A stretch of DNA of 64,000 nucleotides from Parasphingorhabdus marina DSM 22363 (GTDB taxonomy: Bacteria > Pseudomonadota > Alphaproteobacteria > Sphingomonadales > Sphingomonadaceae). Of the stretch, positions 17,915 through 27,184 are shown in pieces (position 1 is the stretch's first letter; every line of letters begins with the position of its first letter). The notes under the pieces were generated by a model, which saw only the letters and a program-made list of their open reading frames with translations, was not told where the DNA came from and made no database searches. The position numbers and the translations under genes are program-made. The stretch spans positions 1 through 64,000 of the forward strand of contig NZ_FSQW01000001.1 of the NCBI RefSeq assembly GCF_900128895.1, read 5' to 3'.

Positions 17915-20275
17915 TCAGAAGCGGATTTCTCCTGTCAGAAAAATCTGCCGGGGATTGCCATAGAAGGCCGACAATGTCCCTTCCGTTCCGAGAGCGGAAA
18001 TCGGCAGACCGTTGGGCCCGCTGGTGATCGCACCGGTCACCGGATCGGCCACAACGAATGTATAGCCCGAGGTGATATATTCCTTATCGGTCAGGTTCTT
18101 GCCATGCACGCCGAGACTCCAGCGACCTTCCGGCGCGGTATAGACAATGCTCGCATCCCACAGCGCAAACCCGCCCTGATCGATAAACGGGTTCGGGATC
18201 TCGAACTGGTTGGTGCTGCTGCGATAGGAGACCGTGGTGCCGAGATAGATATCACCATCCCCCAGCGGCGCCGACCAGGCCAGGGTTCCGCTGGCGGTCC
18301 ATTCCGGTGTATTTTGCACCTCCCGGAATTCGGCGACATCGGTGGGCACACCGCCAATATTGGTGATGAACTGTTTATACTCGGCGTTGATATAGCCCAG
18401 TGCGCCATTGAAGGTCAGGCTGTCACCGCTTGCCGCAAAATCCTGTGCCAGACGGGCATTCATTTCCAGTTCCAGGCCCCAGAACTCGGCCTTGCCGGCG
18501 TTGGAAACAACCCCGCAGAAGGTCGCGATGCCGCCGACATTACAGGCCACCGAGCCGGGGATCTGGACATCGGTATAATCCGCATAGAATCCGGCCAGCG
18601 CGATGTTCAGATCACCGCCGAGCAGACTGCCCTTGTAGCCGACTTCGTAGCTGTCGACCTGTTCGGGGCTGAAGCTCAGGAATGTCGCGATATCCTGATC
18701 GTCCAGCATGCCGTTGCCATTGGCATCGGGGGCATTGACCCCGACACCGCGGGGATCAAACCCGCCGCCCTTGAAGCCCTGCGAATAGCTGGCATAGATA
18801 TTGTGATCAGGCGTTGGCTTGAAGCTCAGCGAAGCGCGAGGCGTGAATTTCTTGAAATCGCGGCTACCCTGGAAATCGGTGCTCGGCCCGCCAAAGGGAA
18901 TGCCGGCGCCGCCAAATACCGGCGAACCGCCGCCGAGAAAGTTCTGGCGCAATATGTCCGCTTCGCGCTCGTCCCAGGTATAGCGGCCACCAAGGGACAG
19001 GCTGATCTGTTCGGAAAAATCATAGGTCACGTCACCGAATATGGCGTATGTCTCGGTATCAACATTGGCCTGGGTGAAGGCCGTAAAGCCCGCAAACGTA
19101 TTGAACAGCCGCACATCAAACAGGGTGTCTGCTGATGCGTCGAGATAGTAGAAGCCGAGCAAGGCATTGAGCGGCCCGTCGCCATAGAGCAACTGCACTT
19201 CCTGGCTGATCTGTTCATTATTGTAGATCGCCGGGACATCGAGATCGACAGCCGGAAGGGCGTCAAAATCGATCGGGGATGCGCTGTCATCCTTTCGCCA
19301 TGCGCTGATCGACCGCAATGTCAGCGTGTCGGTCAGCTCCGCCGTGATGTTCATCGCCACGCCATAGGCTTCAACATCCTGTACCGGGTCATTGAGTGCG
19401 CCGCGTGTGTCAAAGACATCGTCCAGGACCGGTGCACCCGAATCGGCACCGGGGATCAGCCGGTGGCCACCCCGGGGATTGCTTTCGTCCTTTGTATAAT
19501 CGCCGGAAATCCGGATCAGGATCGGCTCGCCATAGCCGCCAATTTCGAGTGAAGCCCGGCCGGCCCAGATATCCTTGTTATAATTTTCGATGCCCAGTGT
19601 GAGATTGTCGCCAAATCCGCCGCGCGACAGCCGTGCCACTGAGCCGCCGACGCGAACCTGATCGCCAAGCGGGCCGGAAACGGTCACCACGCCCTCGGCC
19701 AGATCATCGGTCCCGAACTTGCCGCGCAGTTTCAGCGAGAAATCCTGGGGAAGCGGCTTGGTCACATATTTGACGGCACCGCCAATCGTGTTGCGCCCGT
19801 AGAGCGTACCCTGTGGGCCGCGGAGCACTTCGATCCGTTCTACCTCATAAATATCCAGCACTGCGGCTTGCGGACGGTTGAGATACACATCATCGAGATA
19901 GATCCCGACTCCCTGCTCGAAGCCGGAGACCGGATCCTGTTGTCCAACCCCCCGGATGAACGCGGTCAACGTGGAATTGGTTCCGCGCGAGGGCTCGAGG
20001 GTGGTGTTGGGCGTAATCTGGCCGAGATCGGTAATGTCAATCGCGCCGCGCTGGGTCAGGAGCTCGTCGCTAAAGGTCGACACGGCAATCGGAACGTCAA
20101 GCAACGACTCCTCGCGCCGCCGGGCGGTAACGACGATAACATTGCCTTCTTCTCTATCGGATGCGGTTGCGGATGATTCGGTTTGTGCCTGAGCAGTTTG
20201 CGCTGGCACGAACAGACTGCCGACAAGTGCGGCTGCGGCAAGCGCGGAATGGCTGACGGTTGCAAGCTTTTTCAT
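17915..20275 (-). CDS. TonB-dependent receptor
   Basis: A 786-residue outer-membrane receptor for energised uptake. It starts MKKLATVSHSALAAAALVGS with a signal peptide ending near AQA, then a TonB-box-like EGNVIVVTARRREESLLDVP, a plug domain (about 45-165) and a 22-strand barrel ending in the terminal aromatic residue of FLTGEIRF. The ATG at 20275 is taken because the longer frame to 20527 has no signal peptide at its start. It is divergent from a TetR gene with a dyad between them. The lineage is the catabolic-substrate type common in sphingomonads; the ligand is unknown. Confidence 0.95.
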   Translation of the reverse strand: MKKLATVSHSALAAAALVGSLFVPAQTAQAQTESSATASDREEGNVIVVTARRREESLLDVPIAVSTFSDELLTQRGAIDITDLGQITPNTTLEPSRGTNSTLTAFIRGVGQQDPVSGFEQGVGIYLDDVYLNRPQAAVLDIYEVERIEVLRGPQGTLYGRNTIGGAVKYVTKPLPQDFSLKLRGKFGTDDLAEGVVTVSGPLGDQVRVGGSVARLSRGGFGDNLTLGIENYNKDIWAGRASLEIGGYGEPILIRISGDYTKDESNPRGGHRLIPGADSGAPVLDDVFDTRGALNDPVQDVEAYGVAMNITAELTDTLTLRSISAWRKDDSASPIDFDALPAVDLDVPAIYNNEQISQEVQLLYGDGPLNALLGFYYLDASADTLFDVRLFNTFAGFTAFTQANVDTETYAIFGDVTYDFSEQISLSLGGRYTWDEREADILRQNFLGGGSPVFGGAGIPFGGPSTDFQGSRDFKKFTPRASLSFKPTPDHNIYASYSQGFKGGGFDPRGVGVNAPDANGNGMLDDQDIATFLSFSPEQVDSYEVGYKGSLLGGDLNIALAGFYADYTDVQIPGSVACNVGGIATFCGVVSNAGKAEFWGLELEMNARLAQDFAASGDSLTFNGALGYINAEYKQFITNIGGVPTDVAEFREVQNTPEWTASGTLAWSAPLGDGDIYLGTTVSYRSSTNQFEIPNPFIDQGGFALWDASIVYTAPEGRWSLGVHGKNLTDKEYITSGYTFVVADPVTGAITSGPNGLPISALGTEGTLSAFYGNPRQIFLTGEIRF

Positions 20276-20330
20276 GGCCCTGGAAATCCTCCCGATTGAA
20301 CAGTTTTGTGATTTGATTGCTGCCCCTATA

Positions 20331-20353
20331 TTGAAAGTTGAACCATCTTTCAA
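20331..20353. promoter_or_regulatory. Candidate TetR operator between receptor and regulator genes
   Basis: A perfect inverted repeat, TTGAAAG at 20331-20337 and CTTTCAA at 20347-20353, with a 9-bp spacer. It lies 56 bp before the receptor start and 46 bp before the TetR start, where a divergently acting repressor would bind. Supported by position and symmetry only. Confidence 0.5.
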
Positions 20354-20398
20354 GTTTGATGTTTGCCAAGCCGCCTTTTTCGCGCTAGCCGTGAGGAC

Positions 20399-21019
20399 AT
20401 GGATATCGCCGCCTCGACACCGACGCCGGATAATGCAAGCAAGCGACCACGCACCGAGCGGGGCCGGAAAACGCTCAGAAAACTGCTCGATGCCGCAGCC
20501 ATCGAATTTGGAGAGCGGGGTTTTCACGAAGCGTCAATCAGCGGAATCACTCGTCGTGCGGGAACCGCGCTGGGCAGTTTTTACACCTATTTCGATTCCA
20601 AGGATGAAATTTTCCAGGCGCTGGTCCACGACCTCAGCGGCCGGGTCAAGGCGCATGCTGCTGCCCGACTGGAGGGAGAAAAGGACGCACTGACCGGAGA
20701 ACGGGATGCGCTTTCCGCCTTCCTCGAGTTTGCTCGCGAGCACAAGGAAATTTACCGGATCATCGATGAATCGGAATTTGTCGACCCGGAAAGCTATCGC
20801 AATCACTATGAAAATACTGCTCAGCGCATATTGGAGCGATTGCAGGCTGGCAGTGCAGACGGAGACCTGCGCCCGGACCTTGAAGAAGCCCACGCCTGGG
20901 CGGTCATGGGCATGAATGTTTTTCTCGGCCTCAAATATGCGATCTGGAGCGATAACCGGACCCCCGAAGACATCGCAGACATCGCTTCCGGCATTCTCAA
21001 AAACGGCTTGTCAAAATAG
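20399..21019 (+). CDS. TetR family transcriptional regulator
   Basis: A 206-residue regulator. The N-terminal helix-turn-helix is ISGITRRAGTALGSFYTYFDSKDEIF (about 44-70); the C-terminal ligand domain is helical. The ATG at 20399 is chosen over a TTG at 20363. GAGG lies just before it, with short spacing. It is divergent from the TonB receptor and probably controls it through the dyad at 20331-20353. A methyltransferase gene follows after 16 bp. Confidence 0.9.
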   Translation: MDIAASTPTPDNASKRPRTERGRKTLRKLLDAAAIEFGERGFHEASISGITRRAGTALGSFYTYFDSKDEIFQALVHDLSGRVKAHAAARLEGEKDALTGERDALSAFLEFAREHKEIYRIIDESEFVDPESYRNHYENTAQRILERLQAGSADGDLRPDLEEAHAWAVMGMNVFLGLKYAIWSDNRTPEDIADIASGILKNGLSK

Positions 21020-21035
21020 CCGCTGGCAACCCGCA

Positions 21036-21680
21036 ATGACCATTCCCGCCAACAGGATCGAGCAGGCAAAGGAGGCCACGAAAGGCGTCTACGAACGACA
21101 GGCCGGTTATTGGGACGAAGTCCGGCCCACTTTGCTTTATGAAAAGCCCTGGCTGGATCGCTTCACCGCCAATCTGCCTGCCGGCGGGCGATTGCTGGAT
21201 CTGGGTTGTGGTTCCGGCGTGCCAGTTGCCGGTTATTTTCTGGACGAAGGGTTTACCGTGGTCGGCACGGACTATGCCGAGCCGATGATCGCACTTGCCC
21301 GTCAGCGCTATCCGGCGGCCGAGTGGCATGTGCAGGATATCAACCATCTGACGATCATGGGACAGTTTGATGGCATTTACAGCTGGGACGGGTTCTTTCA
21401 CCTTTCCGTCGCCGAACAGCGCGCCGTTCTGCCGGACCTGTGCCAGCGGATCAAAGAGGGTGGCGCGATGCTGCTGACCGTGGGAACCGGGGAAGGCGAA
21501 GTGACCGGCACCATCGGCGGGGAAACCGTCTATCACGCCAGCCTGTCGCCGGAAGAATATCACAGCCTGCTCCGCGAGAACGGGTTTGAGACCATCACTT
21601 TCGTTCCGGAAGATGACAACTGCCGCGGCCGTTCGGTGTTGCTCGCTACAGGCAGGAGCCGCGATCGGGTACACCGCTGA
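21036..21680 (+). CDS. Class I SAM-dependent methyltransferase
   Basis: A 214-residue methyltransferase with motif I as LLDLGCGSGVPVAGYFLDEG (about 53-72) and motif II region VVGTDYAEPMIALAR. Its size and fold match small Methyltransf_11/25-type enzymes. The start at 21036 leaves a 16-bp gap after tetR, so the two may be cotranscribed. The substrate cannot be assigned. Confidence 0.85.
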   Translation: MTIPANRIEQAKEATKGVYERQAGYWDEVRPTLLYEKPWLDRFTANLPAGGRLLDLGCGSGVPVAGYFLDEGFTVVGTDYAEPMIALARQRYPAAEWHVQDINHLTIMGQFDGIYSWDGFFHLSVAEQRAVLPDLCQRIKEGGAMLLTVGTGEGEVTGTIGGETVYHASLSPEEYHSLLRENGFETITFVPEDDNCRGRSVLLATGRSRDRVHR

Positions 21681-21743
21681 TGATGATTGCCAGTCAGGCT
21701 TTCTTCTGGCACCTCTTTGGGCAGTCTTATGGGGAGGAAAATG

Positions 21744-22913
21744 ATGACAGTTGATCCAGCCGTGCAAGCCGCCCGCATGATCGACGCCCTGGGGCCGGAA
21801 TCGCTCGAAAAAGCCGCAAACTACACCGTGGGCAGCCACTGGTTGCTGCTCTGGGGTCTGGTCGTGTCGGCGCTGGTTACATGGCTTGTCGTGCGCTGGG
21901 GAATTCTCGATAAAATCTGGGCCAGGCTGGACAAACGCAGCTGGGCATTCCGGACATTCACTGTCAGCGCCGCCTTTGCCATCATCTCTTCGATCCTGTT
22001 CCTCCCCTGGACCATCTATACCGACTGGTGGCGGGAATCGGCCTATGAAAGGACCAGCCAGCCGATCGGGGATTTTCTTTCACAAGGGGCCATGGGCACG
22101 GTGATTTCGGCCTTTGTCATGGGCCTGTTTTTTCTCGGCGTTTACGCACTTATTCGCAAATCGGGAAAGCGCTGGTGGCTCTGGTCCGGCGGACTGGCGG
22201 CCTTTGCTATCACCGTCATGCTGCTGATCTCGCCGATCCTGATCGAGCCGCTGTTCAATGAGTTCAAGCCGGTGCCCGAAGGTGAAGTCCGCACTGCGAT
22301 CGAGGCAATGGCCGATGAGGCGGACATTCCGCACGACCGGATCTTCATGTATGACGGGTCACGCCAGTCCAACAATTTCACCGCCAATGTGTCGGGCGTG
22401 TTCGGTTCCGCGCGCATCGCCATTTCGGACGTCGCGCTGAAAGAAGCCTCACTGGATGAAGTCCGGGCGGTGACCGGGCACGAAATCGGTCATTATGTTC
22501 TGAATCATATCTGGCGATCGGTCGCAGTGCTTTCCGTACTGGCGATCATCCTCTTCTTCCTGGCGGACCGGTTGTTTCCCTGGTTTGCCCGCAAATTCGG
22601 CAGCTCCGCCTCCATTGGTGACCCCATCGGCCTGCCCATACTGGTCTTTGTCGTCGGCCTGCTGGGAGGAATGGCTCAGCCGCTGACCAACGGCCTGACA
22701 CGCATCGGCGAACGCGAGGCGGACAATTATTCCCTGCAGACCGTCAATCTGCCGGACGCTCTTGCCGGCGCGCTGATCAAGACCGCGGAATATCGCTACC
22801 CGCGCCCGTCAGCCGTGCAGGAGATGCTTTTCTATACCCATCCCTCGGTGGAATGGCGCGTGCGCAATGCGATGGAGTGGAAGGCGAGCCAGGGTCTACA
22901 AGATTCGAGATAA
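21744..22913 (+). CDS. M48 family zinc metalloprotease (Ste24-like)
   Basis: A 389-residue inner-membrane protease of the Ste24/CAAX protease 1 type. It has an N-terminal multi-helix region (about 33-170), the zinc motif HEIGH at 246-250, further helices (about 260-320), and the third-ligand glutamate in RIGEREADNYSLQ. The family removes damaged membrane proteins or processes C-terminal motifs. The ATG at 21744 has GGAGG six bases upstream. The adjacent ATG at 21741 is also possible. Confidence 0.93.
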   Translation: MTVDPAVQAARMIDALGPESLEKAANYTVGSHWLLLWGLVVSALVTWLVVRWGILDKIWARLDKRSWAFRTFTVSAAFAIISSILFLPWTIYTDWWRESAYERTSQPIGDFLSQGAMGTVISAFVMGLFFLGVYALIRKSGKRWWLWSGGLAAFAITVMLLISPILIEPLFNEFKPVPEGEVRTAIEAMADEADIPHDRIFMYDGSRQSNNFTANVSGVFGSARIAISDVALKEASLDEVRAVTGHEIGHYVLNHIWRSVAVLSVLAIILFFLADRLFPWFARKFGSSASIGDPIGLPILVFVVGLLGGMAQPLTNGLTRIGEREADNYSLQTVNLPDALAGALIKTAEYRYPRPSAVQEMLFYTHPSVEWRVRNAMEWKASQGLQDSR

Positions 22914-23052
22914 AACAGTTGCTTGTGCTACCTCACCCACAAGGAACGTCCCGATATGAAACAAGTGATTCCATTCAGCTGTGCTCAGAACAATATCCTT
23001 GCCTCTTCGACGAGCCAAAGATAGCCTGCAATTGAACCAAACGGGGGCAATC

Positions 23053-23727
23053 ATGAGAAAATTTTGGGCAGCAGCTGTGTCGGCGATCGCCATCGGCAGC
23101 GCATTGGGTGGAGCAACGACCGCATCGGCAGCAATCATCGAATATCAGGTCAGCGGCAACGGCAGCGGCACTCTCGGTGGTGACGCTTTCGACGGCGCAT
23201 TTACGATCACGAGCAGAGCGGACACCGGGTCTCAGCAACCATGTATTTTTGAGGGGATGCCCGTGGCCGGCTGTGCGTTGGTCGTCAATGACAGCGTCGA
23301 ACTGGATATTGCAGGCTTGGGACAGTTCAATCTGACGGGGTTCAACATCAGTTTTGTCAACAATAACGCCAATGTCTTCGGATTCTCAGAACTGATCGGA
23401 CCACCCCCGGGAATCGTCAACAGTTTTGCATTTGTGAACATCACCGGTGAGCCGAGTCCCTTCTCAACCTGGGACGGCATCTCGAACCTCGCGGCATTCG
23501 ACACAAATCTGACGCTGGGGAACTTTTTCGCTCCTTCGGTTCAGACTAATGGCGGCGAGCTCGTCTTCACTAGCCCTCCCATACCAGGTGATGCGCGATT
23601 CTCGGCCTCCATTGTCGCCGCAGCAGTTCCAGAGCCGGCCACATGGGCCATGATGATAGCCGGATTTGGCATGGCCGGCGCGTCACTGCGCAGACGGAAA
23701 AATCGCATCAGGGTGAGTTACGGCTAA
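23053..23727 (+). CDS. PEPxxWA-CTERM sorting domain protein
   Basis: A 224-residue exported protein: signal peptide MRKFWAAAVSAIAIGSALGG with cleavage near ASA, a Gly/Asn-rich beta-type middle with two cysteines, and a C-terminal sorting signal. That signal is VPEPATWAMMIAGFGMAGAS, then RRRK. This is the PEPxxWA-CTERM form typical of sphingomonads and is recognised by an exosortase, which is not in this window. It is probably surface-displayed or secreted. The ATG at 23053 is chosen because it starts the signal peptide. Confidence 0.92.
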   Translation: MRKFWAAAVSAIAIGSALGGATTASAAIIEYQVSGNGSGTLGGDAFDGAFTITSRADTGSQQPCIFEGMPVAGCALVVNDSVELDIAGLGQFNLTGFNISFVNNNANVFGFSELIGPPPGIVNSFAFVNITGEPSPFSTWDGISNLAAFDTNLTLGNFFAPSVQTNGGELVFTSPPIPGDARFSASIVAAAVPEPATWAMMIAGFGMAGASLRRRKNRIRVSYG

Positions 23728-23731
23728 CTTT

Positions 23732-23746
23732 GCCCGAACACCGGGC
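23732..23746. terminator. Small hairpin between convergent genes
   Basis: GCCCG at 23732-23736 and CGGGC at 23742-23746 pair across a five-base loop in the 26-bp gap between convergent stops. There is no T tract, so the call is weak. Confidence 0.3.
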
Positions 23747-23753
23747 CCATCCG

Positions 23754-24932
23754 TCAGCCCTTGCTCAGGAATTTCTTGATGCTGCGCGCCGCCTGGCGGA
23801 TGCGCTGTTCGTTCTCGACCAGTGCCAGCCGAACATAGCCTTCGCCTTCGTCGCCAAAACCCGTTCCCGGGGCGACCGCGACGCCGGCTTCGGCAATCAG
23901 CCGCTTGGAAAATTCCATCGATCCCAGTTCGCGAAACTGTTCCGGCACCGGGGCCCAGGCGAACATGCTGGCTTCCGGAGAAGGGATATCCCATCCGGCC
24001 CGGCCAAAGCTCTCCACCATCACATCGCGGCGACCTTTGTAGAGCGCCCGGTTCTGGTCGATAATATCCTGCGGCCCGTTGAGCGCCGCCGTCGCCGCCA
24101 CCTGAATCGGCGTGAAAGCACCATAATCGAGATAGCTTTTCACCCGGGTCAGCGCGCTGATCAGCTTCTGGTTGCCCACCGCAAATCCCATGCGCCAGCC
24201 GGGCATCGAATAGGTTTTCGACATGCTGGTAAATTCCACCACCCGTTCCTTCGCGCCCTCGATCTGGAGCATGGAAGGCGTCGGCGTGTCGCCATAATAG
24301 ATTTCGGCATAGGCCAGGTCACTGATCACCCACAGCTTGTGCTCTCGCGCGAAATCGACAACCTTTTGATAGAAATCGAGATCAGCGACATAGGCAGTCG
24401 GATTACTGGGATAGCCCATGACCAGGACCGAAGGCTTGGGCACGGAATAGCTCATCGCATATTCCAGACGCGTGAAAAAATCCGGACCGGGCGCGGCAGG
24501 AATTGAACGGATGGCGGCCCCGGCGATGATGAAACCGAATGTGTGAATCGGGTAGGACGGATTGGGTGCCAGCACGACGTCACCGGGAGCGGTAATCGCC
24601 TGCGCCAGATTGGCCAGTCCCTCCTTGGATCCCAGCGTCACGACCACTTCGCTGTCCATGTCGAGATCGACATCAAACCGGCGCTTGTAGTAATTCGCCT
24701 GGGCCAGACGCAGGCCCTTGATGCCTTTGGACGCGCTGTAACGATGCGCAGTCGGGTCATTGGCCACTTCCGACAATTTGTCGATCACATGCTGTGCGGG
24801 TGCCCCGTCGGGATTGCCCATGCCGAGGTCGATAATGTCTTCCCCCCGCGCCCGCGCTTCCGCCTTCATCGCGTTCACTTCAGCGAATACGTAGGGCGGC
24901 AGGCGTTTGATGCGGTAAAATTCTTCAGACAT
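23754..24932 (-). CDS. alaC: Pyridoxal-phosphate aminotransferase, AlaC type
   Basis: A 392-residue class I/II aminotransferase. The PLP lysine is in SMSKTYSMPGWRMG. Other family motifs are LGMGNPDGAPAQHV, APNPSYPIHTFG and SDLAYAEIYY. It is closest in pattern to E. coli AlaC (glutamate-pyruvate transaminase), a group often labelled LL-diaminopimelate aminotransferase. It is cytosolic and would interconvert pyruvate and alanine, or a related pair. A four-base alternative is not evident at the start. It is divergent from the S9 peptidase gene. Confidence 0.85.
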   Translation of the reverse strand: MSEEFYRIKRLPPYVFAEVNAMKAEARARGEDIIDLGMGNPDGAPAQHVIDKLSEVANDPTAHRYSASKGIKGLRLAQANYYKRRFDVDLDMDSEVVVTLGSKEGLANLAQAITAPGDVVLAPNPSYPIHTFGFIIAGAAIRSIPAAPGPDFFTRLEYAMSYSVPKPSVLVMGYPSNPTAYVADLDFYQKVVDFAREHKLWVISDLAYAEIYYGDTPTPSMLQIEGAKERVVEFTSMSKTYSMPGWRMGFAVGNQKLISALTRVKSYLDYGAFTPIQVAATAALNGPQDIIDQNRALYKGRRDVMVESFGRAGWDIPSPEASMFAWAPVPEQFRELGSMEFSKRLIAEAGVAVAPGTGFGDEGEGYVRLALVENEQRIRQAARSIKKFLSKG

Positions 24933-25055
24933 GATCCGGTCTTTTCAAGTGTTGCGGTTTTCGGAATCGCTGCTTTGCGCAATAACGGGGCAAATGTCGA
25001 GCGGTTGTGAAACCCGGATTCATTCCCGCCTGTATGGCTGTTACAAAACCCGGCT

Positions 25056-25094
25056 CTGAAAATCAGAAAACTTGACAAAAAAACTCATTTTCAG
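25056..25094. promoter_or_regulatory. Inverted repeat in divergent promoter region
   Basis: CTGAAAAT at 25056-25063 and ATTTTCAG at 25087-25094 form perfect 8-bp arms around 23 bp that include TTGACA (25072-25077). It lies in the 275-bp AT-rich gap between alaC and the S9 peptidase gene. It may be an operator over a promoter, but no good -10 hexamer follows at normal spacing. Confidence 0.3.
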
Positions 25095-25207
25095 GCTGTC
25101 GGCAAAATCAGCCTTCAAAAACAGTTGCCGCCCCAGTAAATATTTGTTCTATCTCCGGCCAGAAATTGGTCCATTTTCCGGAACTTGTTGAGAGATATTA
25201 TTTTGCC

Positions 25208-27184
25208 ATGAGAATTCTTTTCTGGTCCCTGACGATATTGCTGACTTTCTTACTGTCCGCCCCGGCATTGTCGTCTGCTGTTCAAGCGCAGAACCAGGGA
25301 GACACGCTGCCGCCAAAAGGCGCCCGGCTTCCAGCCCATATTGTCGAAACTTCAATTTTTGCCAATCCGGGACATTTTGGCAGCCCCAGATTATCACCGG
25401 ACGGTGACCAGGTCCTGTTTCGCCAGCAACTCAAGGGCAAGACCTATCTGACTGCCACCGTCCTTTACAAGAATGATACAAAACGCATTGCGATTCCGGA
25501 AAATGTCGACCTGCGCTGGTATCGCTGGGCAGGCGATGGCAAAATCCTGTTCAGCGTCTCGGCGGTGGCGGCGACCCGGTTCGGTGAACGGCGACATACC
25601 GGACTTTATGTCCACAATATCGGGACGGGCGAGACGATGGCCCTGGGACGGAAGGTCCAGGGTTTTGACGGCGACAATGTTCTCTTTGTTGATCCGGCCG
25701 GAACGTACCTGTTGCTGTCGATGCAAAGGTCAGTTTACGACTATCCGGGAGTCTACCGCGTCACTCTGTCCAACAATGAAATCTCTGAAGTTGTGCCCAG
25801 GCAAAAGCGTATCTGGACATGGATTGCTGACAGTGAGGGCGTGGTCAGAATGGGTCTCAGTTACATAAACAGTACATTGAAAATCTATTACCGGCGATCG
25901 TCGTCCGACAAGTTCAAACAGATTGGGAAAATCGGGAAAAAAGACGATCCGAACGAAGCGCTTCTCGACATTTCTCACATCGTCTCTGGCGCCGATCAAG
26001 GATTTGTCCTGTCCAACAAGCAAACCGGCCGCTTCGCACTCTACAAATTCAACTACCTGACCCGCGAAGTGGGCGACATGGTCTATGGCCATGACCAGAA
26101 TGACATTACCGGATTTGACCTGAATCCGGAAGGTACGGCACTGGAGGCGGTTTACTTTACCGACTCCCGGGACAGGAAGCACTGGTTTGATGCCTCTTTT
26201 GCCGCACACCAGAAAAAGCTCAACAAGGCGTTGCCCGGCCAGGAAGCCTGGATTGTTTCAAAAAGCCGCGACGGTTCCCGGATGATTGTGTTCTCAACAT
26301 CTTCCACTGACCCCGGAAGCTATTATCTGTACGAACCGGAAAAAAAGAAACTGGCATGGTTTGCCAGCAAAAATGCAAAGCTCGATATCGAGAAGCTCTC
26401 AACCACGGAATATGTGAGCTACACGGCCCGCGACGGCCTGAAGATTCATGGCTACCTGACTTTGCCCAAACATCGCGAGCCAGAAAACCTGCCCCTGATC
26501 ATATTGCCGCATGGCGGGCCATTCTGGGTGCGTGACACCCTCGACTATGACAATGAAGTCCAGTTTCTGGCCAATCGCGGATATGCGGTGTTGCAGCCTA
26601 ATTTCCGGGGTTCCGACAGTTATGGAGAGGAGTTCCACAAAAAGGGCACTGGCCAGATTGGCAGGGCAATGCAGGATGATCTTGACGACGGCATGGACTG
26701 GCTCGTCGAGCGCGGCATCGTCGACCCACAGAAAGTCTGTATCGTGGGAGCTTCTTATGGCGGATATGCCGCATTGTGGGGCGCGACACGGAATCCCGAG
26801 AGATATCGTTGTGCAGCCAGTTTTGCGGGCGTCACGGACTGGCGAAAACAGCTCAGTTATGACCGCCGTTTTCTGTCGAGCCGCTATGAACGGGAATGGA
26901 AGGAGGAAATCCGTGGCGAAGAGGATTTCGACCTGGATACGGTATCACCAGCCCGGATGGCCGAGAAGCTTTCGCGGCCCGTCATGCTGGCCCATGGCAA
27001 AAAAGACAGCATCGTCCCTTTCAGCCAGTTCAAGATTTATCGATCAGCCCTGAAGAAAGCAGGCAAGCCGGTGAAGCTTGTTGTCTATGAAGACGAAGGT
27101 CACGGATTTTCGGATCCCGAAAACGAAAAAAACTGGCTGGACTCACTCGAGTCTTTTCTGACGGAGCATAATCCGGCCGACTAG
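25208..27184 (+). CDS. S9 family prolyl oligopeptidase-type peptidase, secreted
   Basis: A 658-residue serine peptidase with a signal peptide (MRILFWSLTILLTFLLSAPA, cut near VQA), a beta-propeller N-terminal domain and a C-terminal alpha/beta-hydrolase domain. The catalytic triad is visible: Ser516 in GASYGGY, Asp600 in GKKDS and His632 in DEGHGF. It probably cleaves peptides in the periplasm or outside the cell. The ATG at 25208 begins the signal peptide. Upstream starts would bury it. It converges on phoD with a four-base overlap of the two stops. Confidence 0.93.
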   Translation: MRILFWSLTILLTFLLSAPALSSAVQAQNQGDTLPPKGARLPAHIVETSIFANPGHFGSPRLSPDGDQVLFRQQLKGKTYLTATVLYKNDTKRIAIPENVDLRWYRWAGDGKILFSVSAVAATRFGERRHTGLYVHNIGTGETMALGRKVQGFDGDNVLFVDPAGTYLLLSMQRSVYDYPGVYRVTLSNNEISEVVPRQKRIWTWIADSEGVVRMGLSYINSTLKIYYRRSSSDKFKQIGKIGKKDDPNEALLDISHIVSGADQGFVLSNKQTGRFALYKFNYLTREVGDMVYGHDQNDITGFDLNPEGTALEAVYFTDSRDRKHWFDASFAAHQKKLNKALPGQEAWIVSKSRDGSRMIVFSTSSTDPGSYYLYEPEKKKLAWFASKNAKLDIEKLSTTEYVSYTARDGLKIHGYLTLPKHREPENLPLIILPHGGPFWVRDTLDYDNEVQFLANRGYAVLQPNFRGSDSYGEEFHKKGTGQIGRAMQDDLDDGMDWLVERGIVDPQKVCIVGASYGGYAALWGATRNPERYRCAASFAGVTDWRKQLSYDRRFLSSRYEREWKEEIRGEEDFDLDTVSPARMAEKLSRPVMLAHGKKDSIVPFSQFKIYRSALKKAGKPVKLVVYEDEGHGFSDPENEKNWLDSLESFLTEHNPAD

